Positions 49,001-60,100 of a DNA stretch of 64,000 nt are shown in pieces. A program made the translations under genes and the position numbers. The DNA is taken from positions 1 through 64,000 of the forward strand of contig WBMV01006537.1 in NCBI GenBank assembly GCA_013396655.1, read 5' to 3'. Each line of letters begins with the position of its first letter. The stretch's first letter is position 1. A model generated the notes under the pieces. That model was not told where the DNA came from, did no database searches, and worked only from the letters and a program-made list of their open reading frames with translations. Origin of the DNA: Campylorhamphus procurvoides (lineage: Eukaryota; Chordata; Aves; Passeriformes; Dendrocolaptidae).

Positions 49001-50275
49001 TCGCTTCCTGAAATAGGGTACTGAGATAAATGAACATCTGGCCTGTAGAAATATAGTTAACCTTACATGGTGCCCTTGTCCCCGAGCAGAGAGAAAAGTG
49101 GCAAAACATCCTCCCCTTTCCTATTTAATACAATTCTACCTCTCTTGCAATATGGATTGAACATATTACAAAGTAACTTGGTAAAAGCATGAGCTCTTCC
49201 TCATCCTTACTTCAAATATCCTCTGTCTCTGGTTGAAACTGGAAGTAACAGCCAAAGCAGGAACACCCTGCTACTGCTTTCAGGGTGTGGCATCTTGGAA
49301 AAAAGCTGTCCCATTTGGTACCTTGTGCATATATATTGGTATGCATTTTTAAATATATTGGGGCAAATAGCCTCAGATTTTAGACTGGGGCCAGACAGAT
49401 GATTCAAGTGAAAGTAACAGATACACAGAGGAACAGACATTCCAGAAAAACTGCACTGCACATGTAATAGGATGCACAGGCTCTGAAGAGTATGGCATGT
49501 CAGTAACTTATATTTCAATACTGTGTTCATAAAAATAGGAAATAAAGACCTGATGCTTCCCAAGACACTGAGAATTTTAAGCTATCTCTGAAATTGCCTC
49601 TTAATTTTTGACTTTCCAAGTGAACTCTTTGTTTAAGAAGGGACAAACAGCCAGATTTCTGAGCCTTTTTTTCCACTAAAATTATGCCACACCTTAAAGT
49701 GGAATTTAAGGCTTGTGTTTACAGATTTACCAAATATATATTATTCAACAACTAAGTAGTATAACAGGACACCACATATTCACATTTAATCCCTTTAATC
49801 CTCATGAATGCAGAGAACTGCAATATCAAACGTACAAGCAGGAAAAAAAATATTTGTAATGCAAACTATAAAATGTTCAGTATCAAGTCTCTCATTCACA
49901 CATAGGAGTTTTACAACTGAAATTTCCTCATTTAGTTATGGTTTAAGTAGGGTAAATATAGCTTGAACTTACTATTCTCTCCTCTTCCCCCTCATATGAT
50001 GTCCAACCAAACCTGGGAATTTTTAAATAAAATTTTAAGTGAAAAGTTAAATTGTGCATCGTCTCCCAGAAATTTGCATGTTCCCAGTGCGTGACATTTT
50101 CCATTCTCATTGTTTACCTGTGGTGGATATGGAACCAAATATACTACAGGACATACCATGAACAGCTGCAGCAACAGCACCAACAAAAGCAACATGTGTT
50201 GTTGGGCCTTTGGTTTCCAGGGGCTTGAGACACAGCTGATGTTCCTTCATTTTGTGACTGCTGCCTCTTTCTCAT
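21892..50275 (-). CDS. RGS17: Regulator of G-protein signalling 17 (RGSZ2), four coding exons, complete protein
   Basis: RGS17 accelerates GTP hydrolysis by Gi, Go and Gz alpha subunits at the membrane and belongs to the RZ subfamily. Coding exons on the minus strand are 50157-50275, 27650-27739, 25549-25783 and 21892-22080. Together they give 210 residues, the same length as the human protein. The N-terminus begins MRKRQQSQNEG and holds a cysteine string (nine Cys between residues 28 and 40), the RZ-type palmitoylation site. The RGS domain covers about residues 85-200, with the G-alpha contact helix around EYSEENLLFWLACEDL (105-120). All introns are GT-AG. The very similar RGS20 and RGS19 differ in the N-terminal flank, so RGS17 is secure, and MTRF1L next door agrees. 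Confidence 0.97.
22081..25548 (-). other. RGS17 intron between coding exons 3 and 4
   Basis: 3.5-kb GT-AG intron of unique DNA. No mobile element, exon or RNA gene recognised. Confidence 0.75.
25549..25783 (-). CDS. RGS17: RGS17 third coding exon (RGS domain, first half)
   Basis: 235 nt between TTTTGCAG and GAG|GTAAAT. It completes Cys70 and encodes 78 codons from QNPTADEILSWAQNFDKMMK through FREFLRTEYSEENLLFWLAC to ISILSPKE. This is the first two thirds of the RGS fold, including residues that contact the switch regions of G-alpha. Confidence 0.97.
25784..27649 (-). other. RGS17 intron between coding exons 2 and 3
   Basis: 1.9-kb GT-AG intron. Nothing recognised within it. Confidence 0.75.
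27650..27739 (-). CDS. RGS17: RGS17 second coding exon
   Basis: 90 nt between TTGCAG and TG|GTAAGT. It completes Cys40 and encodes LTVRNEDRGDNAGRPTHTTK and LESIQVIEE, then two bases (TG) of Cys70. This linker joins the cysteine string to the RGS domain and is close to the human sequence. Confidence 0.95.
31436..31467. repeat. Inverted repeat, 11-bp arms, 10-base loop
   Basis: ATAAGTAATTA at 31436-31446 and its exact complement TAATTACTTAT at 31457-31467. AT-rich, so chance formation is plausible. Confidence 0.85.
37330..37464 (-). mobile_element. CR1 LINE, left segment (interrupted by LTR)
   Basis: Recognisable reverse-strand CR1 text such as 'gatggggagtccgcagcctc' and 'tctgggaaacctgtgacagt'. 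It continues on the far side of the LTR at 37912 with 'cttcatagttaaaaagaatg'. Confidence 0.75.
37468..37911 (+). mobile_element. Solo LTR of an avian endogenous retrovirus, nested in CR1
   Basis: A 444-bp unit begins TGTCCTGG and ends CCACA. It opens with 'gtcctggttttcggccagga' followed by a 'cagaattaaattttc' stretch, the text typical of avian ERVL-type LTRs. It contains a late 'cagtaaattgctcttatctc' block where U5-side signals usually lie. It interrupts a CR1. No clean target-site duplication is visible (CCTTT against TCTTC), consistent with age. No internal retroviral genes are present. Confidence 0.65.
37912..38225 (-). mobile_element. CR1 LINE, right segment
   Basis: Continuation of the CR1 from 37464. 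Typical blocks are 'aatgtttccttatgttcaga', 'agcttgtgccccttgcctct' and 'gctggactctccaggtatat'. Reverse orientation. Confidence 0.85.
40548..40582. repeat. Two overlapping, mutually exclusive hairpins
   Basis: ACCAAGGTGGT (40554-40564) pairs perfectly with ACCACCTTGGT (40572-40582) around a 7-base loop. TTGCAAACC (40548-40556) pairs perfectly with GGTTTGCAA (40562-40570) around a 5-base loop. The two structures share bases and cannot form together. Confidence 0.88.
44417..44497. repeat. T/G-rich simple repeat
   Basis: TTTG, TTTGG and TTTTG units on the plus strand, ending in a (TTTG)n run. Confidence 0.8.
45995..46916 (+). mobile_element. ERVL-type solo LTR, inflated by an assembly duplication
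   Basis: Begins TGTACCAGGTCTGGCTAGG and ends CCCACAACA. It contains blocks that I recognise from avian ERVL LTRs: 'ctgaccaaagggatattcca', 'gggccttgctttcctggaga' and 'tggctgaacacctgcctgct'. As assembled it is 922 bp, but a 336-bp stretch is present twice around an N at 46424; without the repeat it would be about 585 bp. Flanking 5-mers ACAGA and GTAGA match at three of five positions, so the target duplication is eroded. There is no internal region. Confidence 0.8.
46088..46760. repeat. 336-bp direct duplication around an N gap
   Basis: 46088-46423 and 46425-46760 are identical wherever compared (offset 337) and are separated by one N at 46424. This is the signature of an unmerged contig overlap. 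Confidence 0.95.
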
Positions 50276-50300
50276 TTCAGCTACTTCAGTGCCCAAGTGG
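50157..50300 (-). CDS. RGS17: RGS17 first coding exon (with short 5'UTR)
   Basis: The exon begins after the acceptor TGTTCTTATAG (first exon base 50300). It carries 25 bases of 5'UTR, the ATG at 50275-50273, then 39 codons and two bases (TG) of Cys40, ending at TCATG|GTATGT. It encodes MRKRQQSQNEGTSAVSQAPG and the cysteine string CCFCWCCCCSCS. The first 5'UTR exon lies further right, outside the window. Confidence 0.95.
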
Positions 50301-53188
50301 CTATAAGAACACAGACATAAAAGATGTACAGAATTACTACAGAACATCATAAAGTACATTCACATTTCTACAGTAATCTCTGCTTCAACTGATTCTCACA
50401 GCTCATGGCAACAAAACCACGTGACCGTCAACTGAGCTGGCCAAGTAATAGGTCTATTGTGTTAAAAGCAGTTTCCAGAAGACCACATTTTAGTGACATG
50501 CTTACACCGCTGTGCTGTTGAATCATGCCTATTCTTATCGTTTTGGCTGGGCTCAAAGGACTGTTTATTATCACTGTTTTGAACAGCAAGCTACACAGCT
50601 TGTGTAGCACTTGGGAGAGGTTGAGTTGTTCCTTACCATAAGACTATTACAGCTCTTTCCATTGTACTAAAAACACAGTGGGATGATTATTCACTTTAAA
50701 CACGAGCTGGAAACTGATCATTTTCACTTTTTGCCTTCCTTCGTCTATGCTGGACCAATGAAATTGGTGTGATATTTATATAGGCATTAATATCTGTCTG
50801 TTAATAGCCAAGATTGCTATATTGAGAGACTTTCTACTTCTTTGTAAATAAAATGAATAATAAATATGTATTTTTAAAATACTATTCCAACTTTGACACT
50901 ATTTTCTGGTCACAGATTTTTCTCTTGCTCATTGTCAGTTCTTCCTAGGTTTTATTAGGCCAAGATATTTTTCTTTCCAGTGGCTTGAAATATGCAGCTG
51001 GAAGTAGTATATCATGCATTATCTCGTTTTGGAACGAAGTTAAACATTTATTGTTAATTTATGTTATTTAGGAAGTTTTAGATGTCAGGATCCTTCCAAT
51101 GGTTCAAATCTTTGTACAACACCTGTAAATTTCCCAGAGTAACGGCTAGTACAAACACATAAATTAGAATAAATGTAGTACTTTTGCCTTTGAAAAAGTA
51201 CTAACAGACTACTGTGGGGAGGAGCCTGGTTTAAAACCAGGTAGAAGATGGTCTGGTGTGAGCAGCTTGTGCTGTGCTCCACACCAGCAAGGCCTCCTGC
51301 TACAGCCAGGAGTGCTGGGGAAAGGCAAACTCTGGTTGATTTGCCACCTGGGTACACCATGCACAGACGAACAAGAGACGTGCCGCTCCATCTACATGCA
51401 TTCAAGCAGAAGCTGTGTGACGTTGCGTTTATAGGGTTGCTAAAACTCCTGAAGATTTTATTCTTTAATAGTGTCCTTCTAGACAGCCTACACACAACAA
51501 CATGTAGCAAGGATACTAAGCTTCACAACTAGAACTCATGCTTCAAAACTCAAGGTTGGTGGTTATTTCAGCTTAGTGCTGAAATTATTACCTTTTCCAT
51601 GTACCCTGTGAGCAGAATCAAGTTTGGTCAAATCAAACAATGATGAAGAACCATTTAACTGCCCATAGTGGGTGCAACTGCTTATGCTGTTGATACTATT
51701 TATGGTTTGTAGCTGCTCTTGCAGATTAAAATGGCAAACAAAAAAACCCCTACAACTTTTTTTTTAAATCAAATGTAAGCCTGTGTTGTTAACAAGGGAT
51801 ACTGTGACATAATTGGAAAACTGCCCATATTTTTACAACAGATAGGAAGGAAGGAAAATGAGTTACAACATAATATGTAGCTCAGAGAGTGACAGTATTT
51901 TCTGCTGTGAGAGTGAAGTTATTTTCTCCAAATTACAGTGCTGAACTTCTGCTGACTGTGCATGATGCAGATAAATTATTTCATAGATAGCTACGCCATG
52001 CTGTTAATGGTATTTACTTCCGCAAGAACAATGACTATGGTTAAAGGAATTAAAGCCAGATATTTTCACAGGGAGCATTTGTTTCTTTTAAATAACACAG
52101 AGATTCCAAAAACATTGTATCGCAAAGAAAAAAAATATTAGCTTCAGAAGCCAGCCAAATTACCCATATTTAGGTTTTTGTTGGGCTGTAATCCCATTCA
52201 CTCAACCTGTGTACCTTAAGTCAAGCATTTTTTACACAGCTTTAGCCAGGTATAAAAAATGTGGTATGGCTAGAACCTGTTGCACTATAAATAAAGGGGC
52301 CAGGATGAAGGTTACCCATTCAGACGTGATGATGACGGTGACTTTGCTGCAGTTTCACAATAACTTTAAGACACCACAAGATGCTGCTGCTGCCACTGAA
52401 AGAAATACCTCTCTCCCTTTTCTCCTGCAGTCACTGATTCCCTCAGCTGAGCTGTCCCCTTCTCTGTGTTGGCAGTAGCATTTGTGAAAGCTACTTCACA
52501 AATTTGGTCAACTGGATAAGAGTAAGCATGATTTAAATTTAATCAAGAGGAGAAAGAAAAAAACCACCCAGTTTTAACTTGCTTCAAGTCCTTGTCCTGT
52601 TCACCTTGGGAAGATGTGAGCTCTTGGACCAGAGCAAGGGAAGAAACAGAACACCAGGCAGGCAAGGACAGTATGGGGACCACTTTCTTCATTCCTGCTC
52701 ACACTGTGAGCATATGATGGTGAAAGGGATGAGAGTTGTGCAGCTGCAGAAAGGTAAAATCTGCAACTGCAATTCCCAATGCACAGCACATGGCAGAGGG
52801 GGGCAGAATCAGAAGTGGGTTTTCACACAAATGGTTCACATCCTCAATCCTGCCCAGCAACCACTGAAAATTCTCCAGAGTTCATCTTTTGGTATGCACT
52901 GTCATAGTCAACTGTTTTAGAGGTTTGCAACTCTGGCAGGAGTTGTGAGGAAACATGGCTTTTAATTATAAAACAAATGGCTTTCTCCAAGGATGCTGAG
53001 AGCCCACAGGCTAGCCAGTGTCTAAAGTTGGACTGCTTGTTTTGCAATGTCCAGAGTGCTCTGGAGTATGGGAAGGCACAGAACCCATCCTTTTCTGACT
53101 GTGAAATATTTAGAGTAGGAAGCAGGCAGTCCTTGATTGCATGTACAGTTATATATTTAGGTTGTATTTGAATAAATACATAAATAAC

Positions 53189-53420
53189 AGAATCCTAGAG
53201 TCACAGAATCATAGAATGCTCTGGGTTAGAAGGGATTTTAAAGATCTAGTTCTAATCCCCCTGACATGGACAGGGACACCTTTCACTAGATGAGGTTGCT
53301 CAATGTCCATCCAGCCTGGCTTTGAAAACCACCAGGGATGGGGCATCCACAACTTTTCTGGGCAACCTGCTCCAGTGCTCACTACCCTCATGGTAAAAGA
53401 TTTTTTTTTCTTAAGAAAGG
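53189..53420 (-). mobile_element. CR1 LINE 3' end
   Basis: Starts with the reversed CR1 terminal repeats ('tcacagaatcatagaatgct'), then 'gggacacctttcactagatg' and 'gtccatccagcctggctttg'. It is 5'-truncated after 'ctcatggtaaaag' with a T run. Confidence 0.92.
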
Positions 53421-56400
53421 AAGGAAGAGTGAACAACTCCCCAAAATCCTGTATATACATTCAAGGAGAGTTTGCATTCTGGCCCTAGTATAGTATGTCT
53501 GATAAAGCATTAATTACAATGCCAGTAAAGCGCTGCAACAGGGTATATTTTGAAATTAATTGTAAACATGGATACTGGGTACTGCGACTTAGCTTCCAAG
53601 CACCATAGGGAAAGATCTTACTGGCACTGTGGAAAAAAGTTGTATTTAATCCATCTCAGATTCTGTTCTTTCCACAGCTGACATCGGTGTTCCTTCTAAA
53701 CCTCGCCGTATCTCACAATGCAAACAGTGATTTCACTTGGCATGACTGGTGCACTGATCAATAAAAGCATGAGGCTGAAAATCCAAGCAATGGGACAGTG
53801 TTCTCAGTAAATTCATGAGCATTGTTCACTCCACTGGCTCAACCACTGGCTGAAGTCAAATTTATCAGCCCTGTTCTTCTGCTTGTGTTACATTCTCTCA
53901 GAGAACTTTTAAGCTGAAGCCTGTAAAAAACATGAAAAATCCACCCTGTGATGCAAAGCTATAACACATTTACTGTGGATGAAATAGGATGGGTGGAAGC
54001 TTTAGTTTCATGCTTATTTTGGTTGGATTTCATGTTTTATTTGCAAATACCAGATGTCATCTACGCAAAACAGTAATTGATTCCATTAGATTATTTAGGA
54101 TGCAGAAGCAGGAATATCTTAATTCTTGGCTATATTTAGAGACAGAACTGTAGACAGAGGGTTTATATTTGGTGCCTTGTTCCAAGGCACAAAAAAGAAA
54201 TTTAGAATCTTTAATTCAGCCAGTAACTCTGATGAGATGAATTATTTTTCTGTACTTAAGTGTGAAAGTTAGTACATAATTGTGAAGGAGTAGAATGTTG
54301 TGAACTGATACTGAGTAGACCTTCTAGGATAGTATGAATAGTACTTTCTGTCTCCAAGATTTCAGTCTGCCTTCCAGCTTTTTCAACACGTTCATTCTTC
54401 CTGACACCCTCTAGCTTGGCAAAAATACCAGGTGGTGAAGGTGGGCCTTTGTCCAGTGGAACAGTTTTTTTCCTTGGTACTCTATATATGATCTCTCAGA
54501 CCATCATGTCACAGGTATCAGTTTCTTCTGCCAGTTTTGCATCTGGTTTTTTGCCTCCATTTGGTGGCATGGTTTGCTATCGGTTACGGTTTGTGCTGAT
54601 AGGAAATAAGAATAGTATTCCAGCTTGCTCGACTGACTCATTCTCTTGGGGGTGGGTAGGTATTATGGCCCTTTGAGCAATCCCATAATCACAAAGGACT
54701 TCATTTTGCAGAACATCTGCTGTCCCTACTCTGCAGCTGAGGAAAGGAACCCAAGGGTACAGCAACTGTTAATTTCACCAGTTATGTGACAGGTGGTTCT
54801 TATAAGCTGTAGAGCAAGAAAGTCTGTGTAACCCTGTGTGTATCTTTAATCTTGCAGTGCTAGAAGAATATGATAACTAAAAAATCCTTAGACATTTGGA
54901 ATAAGGCTTCCTGTCAGTTTTGGAACTGACGGCACAAGAATCTATTTCTGTGTTTAGAAAATTACCACTTATTCCACTGGGTTCTTATAATTATTACAGA
55001 AACACCCTTGTGCACAGAGCACTGTCTTGGGAAGAGAGCTCAAAAGGAGTAACTGACAGAAGAATCATTTGGTTTATTATATTTATACCTCAGCAGCCCT
55101 ATTGAATACAAACTGCAGTCTGTCCAAATTCCACAGAATACCTCTAAAGATGAAAAGAAGGTAATATCTGAACGGTTGCACCTCCCTGACTCTCCACCTC
55201 CTTCAGGATTTGTGTTAGGTTTTATCTAGGTTTTAGAGAGTTTTCCCCAGAAATTCCCAAGGTGTTGGATATGGCAAAAAACACTGGCTGTATAATTTCA
55301 ATAATTTCTTTTGATGTCTGTCTTCTGATAAAGCAAGAGAAAGCTTTTTTTTTTCTTTTCTTTTTTTCCCCCGGCCTCAAAAACCAGTGCTACAGTACTG
55401 CAAATTATCTGAACTTTTGGCACTGTCCCATCAAGCTCCCTCTGCTCATTTTGGAGCTTCCCCTTGCACATGACCCTCCTGCAAGCATTTTTGTTCCCCT
55501 CTCAGAATTGTGAAGGCATTCTCTGGACAAGCTCATGCACTATGAAGTCAGCAAAACATCTTGAAACTACACTAGGCATTGAGAATTTTTTTTTTATTGT
55601 ATCTTCTCCATTATCTAGTGGCTGTTTTGAAACAGAGAGATCATATAAGGGTGCAGATAAACACACACCACTTTACACAGCAAGGAAGTGGCATTTTGTC
55701 TTTTGTCGCAAGTAGGACACATAATGGCTTAGATTTCAGGACAGAATTGGTGCAGAATCAGCTAGAGCAATCTGTCTTTTTTCAAACTTCTGCAATAGGC
55801 AAGAAAGATCACCTTGCATCAGAAAGGTGCAGTCAATGACTTAAAGGATAGAGAGGGTGATTTGCTCTCCAGGCAAGAAACTTAGCCCTTTTTTTGGTGA
55901 TTTATCACATCCGTTCTTCTGCCTTGCTTTAATTCTTTTGACTTTGACAATAAAGGACCAAAACCTCAAATGTGTAGCTTACATAAATTCATACCTTATT
56001 TCAGCCCCAGATGTGATTCTATAAATCTCTTAACCATACTTGATGTTTTCACTGTCTTAACGGGCATTTACTTGGTACATGGATTCCAAAGAAGAAATTT
56101 TTTCAAATTTAGGGATTTTGAAAGCCTTCAAACTGTAAGTATTAAGGTAGACACTATACATTTAAGACACCATCTAGGCTTCATTTTAAAACTGAAATGT
56201 ACACCAAGGAAAACTTTGTATATTGTTCATTCAAGACCTTCAACTACCATTTTAGATTTCCCACATATTTGGAAAATCTCAACATTTATACGAACAGTTG
56301 CATTAACAATTCCTTGATTTTTTTAATGAGTTGCTTGAGTATAATTGGAGTGATCTCTATGAATTTGATTGGTTGCTTGGATTTAAATTTCCTTTCATTT

Positions 56401-57120
56401 TTCAAAGTAGCTGGATGCCTTATTGAATTTTTAACATACAGACCTCTTTTTAACCTGAAAGACTAAGCAAAAACCCTCAGAGAATGCCACAGTATGATAT
56501 GTCTAATGATCTGTGGTATGCTGTTTTAAACCCACAGTCGGATATACTATATGTTTAAATCCATAGTTGTTTTAAGAATAGACGTGCTAGACTAACAGAA
56601 CCATGCAACACAGTCTGGATACAGCTGCCAGTTGAATAATCTCACAGATGCATGCGCTGCCCTTGCAATGCAAAGATAGCCCTAACACAACATCGATTTT
56701 TTATTTGTGCTGTCTTCATTCATCTGGAGGAGTGTTTAAAAGGTACCACAAGCTAAATGAAGACAGACCACAAGATTTTACCAGATGACTCTGAGCTAAA
56801 AAGATTTCTATGCACCTCTTGCAATGCTGAATGAGTAGTGATATCAAAACAGGAGGACCATGGGCACCCTCTGAAGGGCTGTTGACCCCTCACACAGCTG
56901 TCACAGAGCAATGGCATTTGTACCAGTCACTCTACACAAGAGAAACCTTGACATGGGTACATTCTTTTTGGCCAGCTAGTCCTGAAACACCCCGTGTTTC
57001 ACAAATAAATTTGGATAGAGTAACTTGTTCTGTAGTCTATTACGGAACAATTAGAAGCTATTGGTAACAATGAAAATTTAACTGCACCTTAATTGATTTA
57101 AATATAGTCTACATGGAAAA

Positions 57121-57136
57121 TTTCAATTAATTGAAA
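57121..57136. repeat. 16-bp perfect palindrome
   Basis: TTTCAATTAATTGAAA, self-complementary across its full length. No known element assigned. Confidence 0.85.
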
Positions 57137-60100
57137 CAATATGGGAAGTTTGAAATGTTTGCATTTTTAAGTACTTGTGTTTTGGAAGGCAAGATCAATG
57201 TACAAGGCAATTTCTAAAAACTATTCTGGTTAACAGTAGTCATGTCAGAATGTCAATCACAGGTCCAAATTTTAACAAATTTGCTTTTCTGGGTTCTCCA
57301 AAAATTTTATTTTGCACCATGTCCAAGTTGAAAATAATTTTAAAGAATAAGAAGGTCTGAATCAAGACAGAAGCTGACTCATGTATTTGTAACTAGAACT
57401 TTATATTGCATACATAACGCATGTTGATGTGCCATACAGGCCAGTGCACAGATTCTGTGTTCTACATGCTGAGTTCAGGCCAGAAAGGGCATGCATAGAG
57501 TTTTTTAATTTTAATAGCCTAGCTGTCCACAGACAGCTGTATGAACCATTGATTTTAACTTTGATGGCCCCATACTGATTACCAAGGTGTCAGAACTGTG
57601 GAGGGAATTCCTCTTAAGTAGCTTGAAGGGCCCGAGACACTGCACAGCCCCCCTGCTGTCATTCTTGTATAAATGGCAAACCATCTTCTGGCAGTAACTT
57701 TTGAAACTGTAGGTTTTGAATACTTGTTGGCTCAGAGGACACATTATTGCACCTACTGAATTTTGCTTCTGGACAACTGAAGACTTGAACATCTATAGAG
57801 ACACATCTTGCTCTTCCATTAGTTACTGCAACTCAGCAAAAAAGCTTCAAGATGTACACCACTGCTACCCTACAAACACCTTTATCTTGTCAGGTCTTTT
57901 GATCTGGAGATGTTTGACTCTTTCTAAAGTCTTTCAAAGCAAGCACTGAGAAGGTCATAAAGTGGACATTCTATTCACTATAGGATAGGATTGAAAGAGA
58001 AAGAAATTTTGTGGGTAAATGTTAGAAAGTGTTCAGACTTTACACGTTTTATTTAGGGTAGAACATTGCTTGCAAATATTCATTTAAATTGAAATTACGC
58101 AATTTGGCTGAACACTATAAAATCCTTCCTTTTCTAGAGTAATATTCTTTTTATGAGTTTACCAGGCAGATTCTGTACTCATAAAGGATGTCTGAGATTT
58201 CTTTTTATTATTTTATGGTGAACTTGGTATCCTGAGGAAGCCTTGCTTAAATCTTTGCATCATCAAATAGATATGAATTTGTACTTATGAATCAGATATT
58301 ACTGCTCAGTAACAAAACATTAAGCCTGACAGTAATGCGTTATTGAAAAGTTTGAGATGGCAGCATGTGGTTTTTAAGAAGCTGCACTAAAATTATGATT
58401 AAGAGCACTTTACAGTCTTCAGGCACATTTTATAGAAAGCAAAATGTCAAAGTCATCAGGAAACTTTTTATCTGTTTTATTTTAAGCATATTGTTTTTAT
58501 TGATATATGTTTGAAAAACATCTGAGAATCCTGCTTTACACTACGTCCATAGACCTATTCATTGTGGCTAGGATGGCTTCCACTGACTTAAGACACATAA
58601 AGCCAGTATAGTTTAGAAAGCTGAAAAGACACTTTTCTCACAGTGAGGATATACAGACCTTTACATATTGCTGGAAAGAAGTGTTTTGTTAAAGTCTCTG
58701 ACATTACTCATGAAAAGGACGCTAAGAAGACACTTGAGAACACAGAGAGTTTTACTGCAGGCATTAGCATTATATTTTCTGAATAAGTGTTCCTGTGCTC
58801 AAACCCATTTCTCTGTGTAAAAAGACAGATGTCATTTGGGGGTCATATTAACTGCACAGATTCTGTACAAATTTCAGCAGAAATTTAAGAATAAAATCCT
58901 AGGCCTAGCACAAAAACTTGTAGCAACAGAGGCCAAAGAAATTTGCAAGTGCAATCCAAGTATCAAACAAGCATTAGTGTTTTTGAACTACTTTCTCAGC
59001 AGATAAGACCATTCTGGAAAATTTTTATCTGCAGAAATGGCAGCATTTAATCAAATAAATGCACACTACTTTTGTTTAAGGTGCAAGTGCTGCTATGGGC
59101 TGAAAGACAAAGGAAGGCATTAGGAAAATTGTTTTAGAATGAGAATAGCTTTTCTGAGCATGCTTCTAGTCTCTGAAATGACAGAATCTACATTTTCTCT
59201 GTAAAATGAAGACTTGCATCCTCTAATTCCAAGGCTCTTTAATTTTTTCAAATTCCTTTTTGAAATGGAAGTCTCAAATTTAAACAGAAGCAGCTTCAAA
59301 AAGGTTTCCTTAATATAGGCTTTTTGAAATAACTGGTAGTCATGCTGGTTTTAGTTAAACTGATTGATTTCTGAGGTATCCTCTGACATGATCTCTGTGT
59401 GTTTCAGCCCTCCTTTCTTCAGCCATCCTCACAAGTGAAAAAAAAAGTATAATAAACCAAATTATATTTTTTATATATTTTTATATTCCCCCCCACATTA
59501 TATGGTGGGGAAAAGGTATTTGGTTAACATGGTATACCTAAGAGGGAGAGGAGCAGAAGGTGACATGAGGTAGAAACAGCCTTAAGTTCTTTCTGGATCG
59601 CTTGGAAGTGTGGGAGAAGGTGAATCCAAGCAGGATTCCTGTGCAAGGAACATGCTCTTTCCCACCATGCCAGCACATGCTATTAGAATCAGCTATTGTT
59701 CCTGTGCTTGGAAAAGGTGTGCTGTCTGAAATTCTGCATTTCTACTGGTCTGAATCTTTTGCTGTACATGCTTGTTCTGTCTTTAGTGCTGTTTTGTTTA
59801 CCTGCACATCCCATGCAGCAACACATTTCCATCTGCTGCTACCAAGCTTCACATCTGTCATGCTCTATCACATGAGGGTTTCCCACTAATAAAATGAATG
59901 TGGTTCTTTTCTTCAGTAGCAGAATGGTTTGTGGATGTGCTGGAATGAGCACTGTGGCCACATGCTTCCTCAAGCTTTTGTTACATCCTTTAATTGGTGC
60001 TCTCCCCTCCCCAAGCTCTGTGTCTCTTATTGATGGTTTTGAGACTTGACTGGGGCTTTACCAGTGCAGAGAGGGCTGGGAGCCACTGATCACAGTCACC

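Larger units (their letters stand above)
27740..50156 (-). other. RGS17 large intron between coding exons 1 and 2
   Basis: 22.4-kb intron. It holds a CR1 split by an LTR (37330-38225), an ERVL-type LTR with an assembly duplication (45995-46916), hairpin-forming sequences at 31436-31467 and 40548-40582, and a T/G simple repeat (44417-44497). The remainder is unique AT-rich DNA with no supported gene on either strand. Confidence 0.8.
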
